This document shows, piece after piece, positions 8,664 through 15,845 of a stretch of DNA of 27,661 bases. This DNA is from an uncultured Campylobacter sp. (lineage in GTDB: Bacteria; Campylobacterota; Campylobacteria; Campylobacterales; Campylobacteraceae): positions 1 through 27,661 of the forward strand of contig NZ_CALHHX010000176.1 of NCBI RefSeq assembly GCF_938030685.1, given 5' to 3'. Below the pieces are notes generated by a model. It saw nothing but the letters and a program-made list of their open reading frames with translations, was not told the origin of the DNA and did not search any database. The position numbers were made by a program, and so were the translations under genes. Each line of letters opens with the position of its first letter. Within the stretch, counting starts at the first letter, position 1.

Positions 8664-8705
8664 CTAAATCCTTAAATAGCTAACTAAAGAAAATTTTTGT
8701 TAGTA

Positions 8706-8711
8706 ATTATA
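8706..8711 (-). promoter_or_regulatory. Likely -10 box for the ppiD-ftsA-ftsZ operon
   Basis: TATAAT on the minus strand in the context CTGTATAATTAC, about 43 bases before the ppiD ATG. A second TATAAT (8756-8761 on the same strand, context CGTTATAATTCG) lies 50 bases further upstream. The 132-base gap between the aldolase-fold gene and ppiD is the only sizeable gap ahead of the division genes, so either or both boxes could drive the operon. No convincing -35 is seen. Confidence 0.5.
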
Positions 8712-8795
8712 CAGATAAAACCTTATGTAAGGCTGAAAAATAGGCATTTTTAGCGAATTATAACGCGTTAGTAAATGATTTGGTATACATTAATC

Positions 8796-9356
8796 TTAGC
8801 TTAGCAAAAGCAGCTTTGAACTCATTTCTAAAATCGCTATTTTTTTTGCCATTTGCTGCGCGCTCCTTGCATGGGCAAAAACCCCATAGCCGCGAATCAC
8901 CATTATATCGCTATTTTCATTTATCATATAGTTACAAATTTCGTACGGCGCGCGCTCGTGCCAGTCGTCGTAGTTCTTAGGATCGTAAATTTCAATGCGC
9001 TTAAATTTGCTCACCCCAAAGTAATCTCGCGGCAAAATAAAATCATGCTCCAGCGTATATGCGACGAGATATGGTGGTGTCGCGTAGGTTACGAATTTCG
9101 CCTCTTTTATATTTTTGTAAATATTTATATGTATATCGCTATCGATGCTAGCATCCTGCCAGCGGTAGTCTTTTTTTGAAAACAGCGTTATAAAATCATC
9201 CCTATCCAGGCTATCGAAAATCGCGTCTTTTTTGTTGATCAAAAATTGGTTTTCTTTAATTTTTGCTGAAATCGAGCCGTGAAAGATCCCAAAAAGCCTA
9301 TCTCTAAACATCGAAAGCGAAATTTTGCGTAAAATTTCATAATAATACTCGTCCAT
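8796..9356 (-). CDS. Class II aldolase/adducin-fold protein, probably lacking the metal site
   Basis: This 186-residue protein resembles class II aldolase/adducin-domain proteins. An N-terminal helix is followed by GIFHGSISAKIKENQFLINKK (compare GNxSxR...xxlI), then DDFITLF, and at the end DIMVIRGYGVFAHARSAQQM then AKKIAILEMSSKLLLL, the family's 'HGv.v.g.s..eA...a..lE' block. The metal-binding HxH segment of true aldolases is replaced by TYATPPYLVAYTLEH, and the final histidine by RGYG, so catalysis by the usual zinc mechanism looks unlikely. A non-enzymatic or altered role is inferred. The ATG is preceded by AAAGGCGAG. It diverges from rsmH and precedes ppiD. The function is unknown. Confidence 0.7.
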   Translation of the reverse strand: MDEYYYEILRKISLSMFRDRLFGIFHGSISAKIKENQFLINKKDAIFDSLDRDDFITLFSKKDYRWQDASIDSDIHINIYKNIKEAKFVTYATPPYLVAYTLEHDFILPRDYFGVSKFKRIEIYDPKNYDDWHERAPYEICNYMINENSDIMVIRGYGVFAHARSAQQMAKKIAILEMSSKLLLLS

Positions 9357-9420
9357 CTCTCGCCTTTATAAAAAATTTCGCTATTATATAGGATTAGAAA
9401 TTTCAAAAGGATAAATTCAG

Positions 9421-10356
9421 GTGCAAGCTCCACATATTCCGGTACTTTTTTCGCAAACGATCGCCGCATTTTCGCAGCTTGAGGACGGCTACGTTATCGA
9501 CTGCACACTAGGCTACGGAGGGCACAGCGAGGGCATTTTGACCGCTAATCCGCGCCTTAAGCTTATCGCTTGCGACAGAGATGCCGAAGCGATAGAATTT
9601 TCGCGCGAGCGGCTTAGTAAATTTAAAGATCGCATAGAAATTCACAAAGCAAAATTTAGCGAAATTTTAGAAATTCTGCCCGAGCAAAAGCTCCGCGCAG
9701 TTCGCGGGATATTAGCCGACATCGGCGTTTCATCTCTTCAGCTGGATAAAAACTGCCGCGGCTTTTCCACTAAAAGCGACGCGCTGGATATGCGAATGGA
9801 CGCGGGCGCGGCGCTTGATGCGGCGTATGTCGTAAACCGCTACTCGCAAGCGGATCTGGCGCGCATTTTCCGCGAATACGGCGAGCTAACAAACGCTAAC
9901 GCAATCGCTGCTAAAATAGCTACTGCGCGGACTAACGCACCACTAACAAGCGCTAAAGCTTTGGCAAATTTAATCGGAACGAAGCCCGTTAAAGGGCGCA
10001 GCATCAGCACGGCTACGCTAGCGTTTCAGGCGATCCGCATCGAGGTAAACGACGAGCTTGGCGAACTAAAGCGCCTGCTCGCGCTCATTGAGCAAAAATC
10101 GCGTGATTCAATTCTAACTAATGCAACTGTCGCTATAATCTCGTTTCATTCGCTTGAAGACCGCATAGTAAAGGAGCGATTTAGAGCGTGGGAGCGCGAT
10201 TGCGTCTGCCCTAGCGAGTTTATGCGCTGCGAATGCGGCGGCGGGCATTCGTTAGGCAAAATCCTAACCAAAAGCCCTATAACGGCAGATGCGCAGGAAC
10301 TCGCGCAAAACTCGCGAGCAGCGAGCGCAAAGCTAAGAATTTTTCGACTGAAATAA
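9421..10356 (+). CDS. rsmH: 16S rRNA (cytosine(1402)-N4)-methyltransferase RsmH
   Basis: This SAM-dependent enzyme methylates N4 of C1402 in the 16S rRNA decoding centre. The start HIPVLFSQTIAAF, the SAM loop DCTLGYGGHSEGIL, acidic motif CDRDAEAIEFSRERL, ADIGVSSLQLD then RGFSTKSDALDMRMD, FREYGE, LAFQAIRIEVNDELGEL and ISFHSLEDRIVKERF cover the whole family pattern. Its length of 311 residues is normal. The start is GTG at 9421 after AAAGGA; ATTATATA around 9384 may be the -10 region. In most bacteria rsmH is followed by ftsL. Here the next gene, 1.1 kb on, is a candidate FtsL-type protein. Confidence 0.97.
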   Translation: MQAPHIPVLFSQTIAAFSQLEDGYVIDCTLGYGGHSEGILTANPRLKLIACDRDAEAIEFSRERLSKFKDRIEIHKAKFSEILEILPEQKLRAVRGILADIGVSSLQLDKNCRGFSTKSDALDMRMDAGAALDAAYVVNRYSQADLARIFREYGELTNANAIAAKIATARTNAPLTSAKALANLIGTKPVKGRSISTATLAFQAIRIEVNDELGELKRLLALIEQKSRDSILTNATVAIISFHSLEDRIVKERFRAWERDCVCPSEFMRCECGGGHSLGKILTKSPITADAQELAQNSRAASAKLRIFRLK

Positions 10357-11454
10357 CCGCCTTTGCTTGCTATGAATTTTAAATTTTGACGAAATTTTGT
10401 AAAATTTATAGATTTGCAGGCATTAAATTTTAAAATTTTATGGAATTTTAAAATTCAGCTTTCAAAGATTCGCTTTAAAATTTATGATATTTTCAGCGTT
10501 ATTTCAAACGCGCAATGTCTAAATCATAAAATTTAACGTTGAATTTTACGCTATATTTAACGTATAATTTTATGAGATTTAGTTGCTGCATATTTTAAAA
10601 ACTAAGTGGCAACATAGATATAAAACCGAGCAAAAGTTAAAATTTGGCGCCTAAAGCAAGCGGCATAATGCCAAATCTAGTCCTTTGCTTTAACGAAATT
10701 TTGTAAGCGAGCAGTAGTTTGTAGTTTCATCGACCTTTAGATGATAAAGCCTATCTTGCAAGCGATATCCTTCGCTTAGCGTTTTAAGGCGCATCGAAGA
10801 CGCAGTAAAAATTTTAAGCGGTTTTTCAGATGATTTGACAAAATTTTATAAATAGTCAATCTCGGTAAAGTGAGCTCTATTTTTACCTGTCAAAATGAAT
10901 TTCCCAAAGAGGCGGTGTAAATAGGCAAAGATATTAAAATTTCGCTTGCCAAGATAGAATTTTGCAGATAGATAGCGGATGAAGTAAATGAAATTTCGCC
11001 GTAAATGCAAAAACTATCAACGTAAAAATTTTAAACTAGATATCGGAATTTAGAGCATATAACTCTACTGCCAATATAAATTTTGCAAGCCGGCAGCGTA
11101 TAAAAAATGGGTAAAATCAGCATAATTCTGCTCGCTACGGCGGAATTGATCTTTACCTAAATTCCACGAGCCTGCCGGTGCAAAGAGCCAGATAAATAAA
11201 CGAAATAGCCCGTTAAAGTAAAATTTTGCTTTTGCTTGCCAAGATAGAATTTGGCAAGTTAAGATAAAATTCCATTTACCGAGGTAAAATTGCAAAGAAG
11301 AATTTTGCCCGTAACTTTGACTTTTAAATTTTACCTTAACGGCTCATTGCTGGGTACACGCGAGCTGCGGACTTCGAGCTGAATTTATCTTGACGCAGGC
11401 GCCTTGGCGGCGAGTAAAGATAAGATCGTGGTTTTAAATTTATGGAGATTTTAA
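10357..11454. other. Gene-poor 1.1-kb spacer with AT palindromes and a 19-bp direct repeat
   Basis: No convincing gene is visible on either strand; every frame is broken by stops and the longest open frames have no ribosome site. AAATTTTAAAATTTT-like words crowd 10380-10600. A 19-bp direct repeat (GCTTGCCAAGATAGAATTT) is at 10944-10962 and 11234-11252, and a near-copy of its first 13 bases lies inverted at 10752-10764. The translated neighbourhood of both copies shares a short NSILAS stretch, so decayed duplicated DNA is possible. Confidence 0.6.
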
Positions 11455-12267
11455 ATGAACAAATATGAATATTTTGCCGACGACGATGACGGGCACGACT
11501 TCGCAGGGACATCTGATCTAGCGGGCATAGAGCTTGCAAAAAGACGAGCTATGGAGGATCTGACGGATGAGGAGCTAGAGGATAAGCTTGCCGCGGATCT
11601 TTCCGTAAAACGAAACTACGCGGGCACAGCGGGCGGTTACGACGATTTTACTAGCTTGGGATTCGAAAGTTCAGGCTTTACAAACACCCAAAACTACCTA
11701 AATTCAGAAAGCGGCGGAACAAAATTTAATAAAAGCAACAAAGCAAAATTTAAAGGACGCGACGACACAAATCTTTTAGCCAATCGAGGCAGCGAAAAAT
11801 CCGCAACCGGAGCGAGCTACGGCGATTTCGCAGGCGCCAATTTTGTCGGCAAGGCGGATTACGCGGCGTTTGCGGGTGCGAACTTTACAGGCACGCAAAA
11901 TCAAAATTACGCGGATATGGGCGCGCATGATTATGCAAGCCTTGCTGAAGGACGCGGTTACGGCAGTTTCGCGGGCGCACAAGACGAGCTACTACGCAAC
12001 TACGATGCCGAGAAAAAAAAGGAGAAAAATCTCACGCTTTATCAGCTTTTAGTCGTTTATCTGCTGATCGGATTTGCGTTTTTGCTGACGGTGCCGGCGA
12101 TTTACATCCGCAACGAAATTTATTACATCAGCCGCGACATCGCCGCGCTTCGCACCAAGCACGAGGTTTTACTTGAAGAAAATCGCGCGCTTAACAACGA
12201 CATCGAATATCTACGCTATAAAAATGAAATTTTAGATCCGCAAAGTGTGCAAGAAAATGGGCGCTGA
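11455..12267 (+). CDS. Bitopic membrane protein with repeat-rich cytoplasmic tail and periplasmic coiled coil; FtsL-like candidate
   Basis: The 270 residues have three parts. Residues 1-190 are hydrophilic, acidic and Gly/Ala/Asn-rich, with related motifs YGDFAGANF (122-130), YAAFAGANF (136-144), YGSFAGAQ (169-176) and weaker YDDFTSLGF and YASLAEG. Residues 195-218 form one transmembrane helix after a basic KKKEK stop, placing the tail inside. Residues 219-260 (IYYISRDIAALRTKHEVL then LEENRALNNDIEYLRYKNEI) form a short leucine-zipper-like coiled coil in the periplasm. Topology and coiled coil match FtsL/DivIC division proteins, and being the next gene after rsmH fits the rsmH-ftsL order of the dcw cluster. 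The long tail is not typical of FtsL. GGAG precedes the ATG. rmuC starts inside its 3' end. It corresponds by position to C. jejuni Cj0692c (from memory). Confidence 0.8.
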   Translation: MNKYEYFADDDDGHDFAGTSDLAGIELAKRRAMEDLTDEELEDKLAADLSVKRNYAGTAGGYDDFTSLGFESSGFTNTQNYLNSESGGTKFNKSNKAKFKGRDDTNLLANRGSEKSATGASYGDFAGANFVGKADYAAFAGANFTGTQNQNYADMGAHDYASLAEGRGYGSFAGAQDELLRNYDAEKKKEKNLTLYQLLVVYLLIGFAFLLTVPAIYIRNEIYYISRDIAALRTKHEVLLEENRALNNDIEYLRYKNEILDPQSVQENGR

Positions 12268-13327
12268 TGGGATTTTGCTCGCGGCGTTTGCGTTTTTTGC
12301 TGCGCTAGTGCTTGCCCTGCTGATCGCGCTCGTGCTACAAAACCGCCGTATAAGCGACGCAAACTCCGCGCTTAGCGAGCTTTTAAGCGAAAGGCTCACG
12401 GCTCAAAGTGCGAGAGCAAGTGCCGAGCTTTTTAAGCTAAATCAAAGCCTAAACGACGGCTTTAACGATAAGCTATATTATCTTAATAGATCCCTAGGCG
12501 AGGGGTTGCAGCGCCAAAATAGCGCGCTTAGCGAGAATTTAAGCTCGCTGGATCGCGGCTTTAAGGACATAGCGGAAAATCTAGCGCGAATGAGCGAGCA
12601 AAATAAAACTTCACTTCAGGTGCGTGATGAAATCGCAAGGCTAAACGCGATTTTAGGCAACGTCAAGCTGCGCGGCAACTTCGGCGAGTACCAATTAGAG
12701 AGAATTTTATCGATGATTTATGGGCAAAACGCCGCGTTTTACGAGCTGCAAAAGCACCTACCAAACGGCAAGGTCGCAGACTGCGCGCTACATATCGCAA
12801 AAGAAAAAATTCTTTGTATCGACTCAAAATTCCCACTTCAAAGCTATGAAAAGATCATCGCCGCCTCCGCCTCAAACGACGCCGCAGCGCTTGCTAGTGC
12901 GGATAAGCAACTCGCCACTGATATGAAAAAGCACGCCGCAGATATCGCGGAGAAATACATCATACCGCCTCTTAGCACGGAGTTTGCGGTGCTATTTGTA
13001 CCCAGCGAAGCGGTTTTCGTCTATGTCTGCGAGAAGCTGCCACAGGTACTTGAATACTGCGCGCAAATCGGCATTTTTGCGGCATCGCCCACGACGCTAC
13101 TGGCGCTTTTAGGCACGATCCGCACCTTCGTAAAAGACGAGGCGCTCGCGCAAAATATAAAATCGGTAAAAGATGAAATTTACGCGCTAAAATCGGACTT
13201 TGAGGCGCATGCTAAGTATGCGACGTCGCTTCAAACATACGCAGATAAGCTCGCTGCGCAAGCGGAGCTTTTAAACAAAAATGCAAAATCTCTAAAAGCC
13301 CGCTTTGAGCGTTTTAGCGAGCTGTAA
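12245..13327 (+). CDS. rmuC: DNA recombination protein RmuC homologue
   Basis: The protein opens with one membrane anchor (about residues 9-32), followed by a coiled-coil region (about 35-130, rich in Leu/Ser/Asn/Gln). The RmuC nuclease-fold domain then shows KLRGNFGEYQLERIL, CALHIAKEKILCIDSKFPLQSYE, FAVLFVPSEAVFVYVCEK and ASPTTLLALLGTIRTF. RmuC restrains recombination at inverted repeats and is predicted to be a nuclease; its biochemistry is poorly defined. Length 360 is on the short side but normal for this group. The start is uncertain: GTG at 12245 (23-nt overlap with the previous gene) or ATG at 12257 (11-nt overlap). Neither has a strong ribosome site, so translation probably depends on coupling. 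Confidence 0.92.
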   Translation: MCKKMGADGILLAAFAFFAALVLALLIALVLQNRRISDANSALSELLSERLTAQSARASAELFKLNQSLNDGFNDKLYYLNRSLGEGLQRQNSALSENLSSLDRGFKDIAENLARMSEQNKTSLQVRDEIARLNAILGNVKLRGNFGEYQLERILSMIYGQNAAFYELQKHLPNGKVADCALHIAKEKILCIDSKFPLQSYEKIIAASASNDAAALASADKQLATDMKKHAADIAEKYIIPPLSTEFAVLFVPSEAVFVYVCEKLPQVLEYCAQIGIFAASPTTLLALLGTIRTFVKDEALAQNIKSVKDEIYALKSDFEAHAKYATSLQTYADKLAAQAELLNKNAKSLKARFERFSEL

Positions 13328-14411
13328 GGCGGGCAAACCAGCACAATGCGGCTTGGAGTGCTTTAGCAAGCTTACAACGCGGCGGCATTTTGAGCGGCTA
13401 AATTATCGACAAAGGCGCCTTAAGTTCCGCCTCTCATAAAGCTTTAGCTTTTGCATTGTAAGCTTGCACGGCTTTCTAAAATTATCGCTGGGCTACCTAT
13501 TTTGTGTATTCGGTGTTTATTCGGAGTAAAATTTCAAAAACGGACGCGAATCTCAAAACATACGCCGTATTTAAAAAAATGGAAAGATTAGACGCGCAAT
13601 CTTACGCGGCGGCAAGATGAAATTTTAAGTTCGACGCGGCGCCAAAACACACAAAATTCTCTTGCGAAATCGTAAAATTCTAAAATTTCTCGGCAAAAAT
13701 CAAAGCCATAGCACTGCAAATTCGCCAAATACCTTCGCGCTAAAAACCCAAAAAATCTCGCTGCTATAGTCTCAAAAAACCGCGTATCTTAAAATTCTGC
13801 GAGCAAACTGAAATTACCAAGCGCCTCAAAACCGCATACGCAAGCGAAAAAATCGCACTGCACCTTAAAGCTACCCTAACGATCTCGTTTTACCGCTCTT
13901 ATACGCCGCGAAAATCGCGCAGCAGGTCGAAAACCGAGTGATAGGATTTTTGAAACCTGATTTTACGATCGATCCAAGCGCCTAGGCGCTGATCAAATCT
14001 ACGCGACGGAATTTTGAGGCTACAAGGCTTTAGTGGACGCATAAACGGGCACAGCAACCAACTCCACTTGACGGAATTTTTGAGCGCGACTTCGCAACTT
14101 CAAGGCTTCGCGCCGATTCAATTAATAAATCGCGCGCACCTTAGCCAATGCGCGAGTATGTGGCACCCTCATATGATTCTGCAACTTGACGCGCTAACGC
14201 ACCAAGCTAAATAAGGACATGAAATAGGCATCGTACCCATGCTTCACACCGCGACTTTGTATCGCTAGAGCCAAGCGTACGTAATAAATTTTAAATGCTT
14301 TTTGTTTCGCATAAAATTTTCAATAGTTTTTAGAGATTTTATAAAATTTTGAGCATTTTGCGCTGCTGCGCCGCGCCACACTTATACCAAATCACGCTCA
14401 GTCTGCGCCGC
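13328..14411. other. Gene-poor 1.1-kb spacer after rmuC
   Basis: No gene can be supported. A 12-bp inverted repeat (GCAAGCTTACAA at 13366-13377, TTGTAAGCTTGC at 13456-13467) lies just after rmuC. A short open stretch ending at about 13985 reads DLVLPLLYAAKIAQQVENRV then GFLKPDFTIDPSA and stops, and may be a gene fragment. Words GACGGAATTTTGAG and CAAGGCTT occur twice (14005-14030 and 14070-14108) as a broken direct repeat. The region looks like decayed DNA. Confidence 0.55.
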
Positions 14412-14690
14412 CTATTTATCGGTCGCGCAATTTTCGTTGTAGTAGGCAATGGTGCGCTCGTACTCGTCGTAAGTCTGTATATAATCGTTCGCAACGCTTG
14501 GGTTTGCATATCGATCCTCGACCGCCAAGAGCTCCGCCTCAAGCTCTTTGTAGCGCTCATAAACCTCTGCACAAGCGCGATCGTGAGCGTCGCCTTGCAA
14601 GATTACTGACTTATCAGGACCTGCACTCGCGCAGCCTCCGAGCCCTAAAACGATGGCGCAAAACGCGCCGCATAAAATTAAGCTTTTCAA
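14412..14690 (-). CDS. Small lipoprotein
   Basis: A 92-residue protein with a type II signal peptide: a basic MKS start, a hydrophobic core (LILCGAFCAIVLGL) and the lipobox LGGC, which gives an acylated cysteine at residue 20. The mature part (about 73 residues) is charged and helical, with ACAEVYERYKELEAELLAVE and a Tyr-rich stretch (YIQTYDEYERTIAYYNENC) and two further cysteines that could form a disulfide. I do not recognise a family. The start is TTG at 14690 behind AAGGAA. It lies about 40 bases after the RNase P RNA on the same strand and may be read by transcription running through from it. Location would be the outer or inner membrane, facing the periplasm. Confidence 0.75.
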   Translation of the reverse strand: MKSLILCGAFCAIVLGLGGCASAGPDKSVILQGDAHDRACAEVYERYKELEAELLAVEDRYANPSVANDYIQTYDEYERTIAYYNENCATDK

Positions 14691-14732
14691 AATTTTTTCC
14701 TTATTCCAAGCAAATAAATTCAGCGTAAAAAG

Positions 14733-15043
14733 AGGTGTGGTTATAAGCCGAGTTCCGTTACAGCGGTCATTTATCTAGACCGATTTTTGCAAATCGGTTC
14801 GAGCGAACGGTTCGAATATAAGACGAAACCACCCGTTCTTGCTGCAGGTTGGGTTTGCATTGCCGCTCGTGTCTCCACGCGCGCGGTGGGCTCTTACCCC
14901 GCCCTTTCACCCTTACCGCTTGCGCGGCGGTTTGCTTTCTGTTGTACTTTCCCTAGGGTTGCCCCCGGCGTCCGTTAGACGCAACCTTGTCTTATCGCAG
15001 CTCGGACTTTCCTCTCCTTGCGGAGCGACCGCACGCCACACCC
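14733..15043 (-). ncRNA. rnpB: RNase P RNA (catalytic subunit), bacterial A-type
   Basis: Read on the minus strand, the sequence has the hallmarks of RNase P RNA, which cleaves the 5' leader from precursor tRNAs with the RnpA protein. These are GAGGAAAGTCCGAGC near the 5' end, ACAGAAA near the middle, GGTAAGGGTGAAA with GGGGTAAGAGCCCACCG after it, and GGAACTCGGCTTATA at the 3' end. GGTGTGG at the 5' end pairs with CCACACC at the 3' end to form helix P1. The length of about 311 bases is a little short of the E. coli form. A TTTTT run follows P1 on the minus strand and may end transcription. Ends are set from P1 and are good to a few bases. Confidence 0.97.
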
Positions 15044-15050
15044 GAGCGCA

Positions 15051-15056
15051 ATTATA
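15051..15056 (-). promoter_or_regulatory. -10 box of rnpB
   Basis: TATAAT on the minus strand ends 7 bases before the P1-defined 5' end of the RNA (15043), the expected spacing to a transcription start. The region upstream is A/T-rich without a consensus -35, as usual for Campylobacter. Confidence 0.8.
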
Positions 15057-15210
15057 GCTTTTTTGGCTTAAATTTCGTCGCATCTCAGGGATCGTTCGTA
15101 CCAGACAAAAAAATCGTCGTTCTAAATTTACACGAACTTGCGCGGAGAAATTTCATATTTCGTCTCAAAACCACGGTTTTAAATTTAAGCAAAGATTGAT
15201 GATTCAGCGA

Positions 15211-15216
15211 TATAAT
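15211..15216 (+). promoter_or_regulatory. -10 box of the small gene at 15249
   Basis: TATAAT (context GCGATATAATTT) lies 32 bases before the ATG, giving a short leader with the ribosome site AAGGAG at 15235-15240. No clear -35. It supports expression of the small gene. Confidence 0.6.
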
Positions 15217-15248
15217 TTATCAAAATTCTATAGCAAGGAGCGGGCTAG

Positions 15249-15473
15249 ATGGTAGAAATTTTGCAGAAAAACGACGATTTGTTAGCGAATATCCTAGCGG
15301 ATGCGAAAGAATTGGTAAAAAATTTCTCGCAACTATCCGAGTCGGATGAGAAATTTAAAGATTATTACAGAGAGATTACCGATGCGGGGCTTTTATTTTT
15401 TCGTCTGCATGAGAAATTTCATAAAGAATTCCCCGAGCTAAAAAACTGCAAGATAAAAGAGTGTAAAAAATAA
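15249..15473 (+). CDS. Small helical protein of unknown function (74 aa)
   Basis: A 74-residue, charged, predicted all-helical cytoplasmic protein (MVEILQKNDDLLANILADAK at the start, GLLFFRLHEKFHKEFPEL near the end, and a C-terminal KNCKIKECKK with two cysteines). It has no signal peptide or membrane segment, and I do not recognise a family. Evidence that it is real: AAGGAG nine bases before the ATG, a TATAAT box at the right distance, and a clean standalone frame. It is divergent from rnpB and followed by a 372-bp spacer. Confidence 0.7.
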   Translation: MVEILQKNDDLLANILADAKELVKNFSQLSESDEKFKDYYREITDAGLLFFRLHEKFHKEFPELKNCKIKECKK

Positions 15474-15845
15474 TCTAAATTTGCTTTATATTTTCAAAAG
15501 GCGGATCGATTAAAATTTCGGTGCGGCAAAAACAGATCGTCGCGAAATAGAATTTTATAAAATTTTATCTACGGCCGAGCAGAATAAAATTTTAAATTTT
15601 AATTCTATGATTTAGACAAAGCGGCGCGCTTACTGCGATGAAATTTTACGAAATTTCATAAAATTTCATCGCCGCATAAATTTAAATCCACGCAGTTGGT
15701 TTTAATATTTCGCAAAATTCCACGCGGTGCGGCGCGGCGCGGTTTGACGTGGGGCGCGGCGACGTAGCGCAAGTGCGGCGTGAACCTCCTCATTCTGCGG
15801 CGCCGTTTGACGCGGCATGAGCCCTACTCCGCGGCTCGATACGGC
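15474..15845. other. Spacer with large AT-rich palindromes
   Basis: No gene is visible. Two strong inverted structures occur. One pairs ATAGAATTTTATAAAATTTT (from about 15547) with a complementary AT stretch ending ATTCTAT at about 15608. The other is the 38-bp near-palindrome at 15635-15672. The right end (15720-15790) is a GC-rich tract of repeated GCGGCGC words, which precedes the truD stop. Confidence 0.6.
15635..15672. repeat. 38-bp near-perfect palindrome
   Basis: The stretch begins GCGATGAAATTTTACGAAAT and ends with the complementary TAAAATTTCATCGC; only one symmetric base pair breaks the symmetry. It lies between converging genes (15249-15473 and truD). A bidirectional transcription-ending hairpin is possible, although there is no separate T-run outside the arms. 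Confidence 0.7.

Noticed and set aside
8719..8735. CCTTA/TAAGG hairpin as a terminator of the aldolase-fold gene
   Set aside because: Only 5 bp with a 2-base loop; too weak to claim.
11065..11295. 76-residue minus-strand frame with hydrophobic stretches
   Set aside because: No ribosome site; includes one arm of the direct repeat and has Trp/Phe/Tyr-rich composition expected from AT-rich non-coding DNA.
14014..14214. 66-residue plus-strand frame starting TTG
   Set aside because: No ribosome site, odd Gln/His-rich composition, and it lies in a decayed spacer; it contains the broken direct repeat.
14731..15060. tmRNA as an alternative identity of the structured RNA
   Set aside because: No tRNA-like ends or tag frame; the GAGGAAAGTCC and ACAGAAA motifs and the P1 helix are those of RNase P RNA.
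14787..15199. Overlapping plus-strand open frames
   Set aside because: They lie across the RNase P RNA gene on its opposite strand and are not coding.
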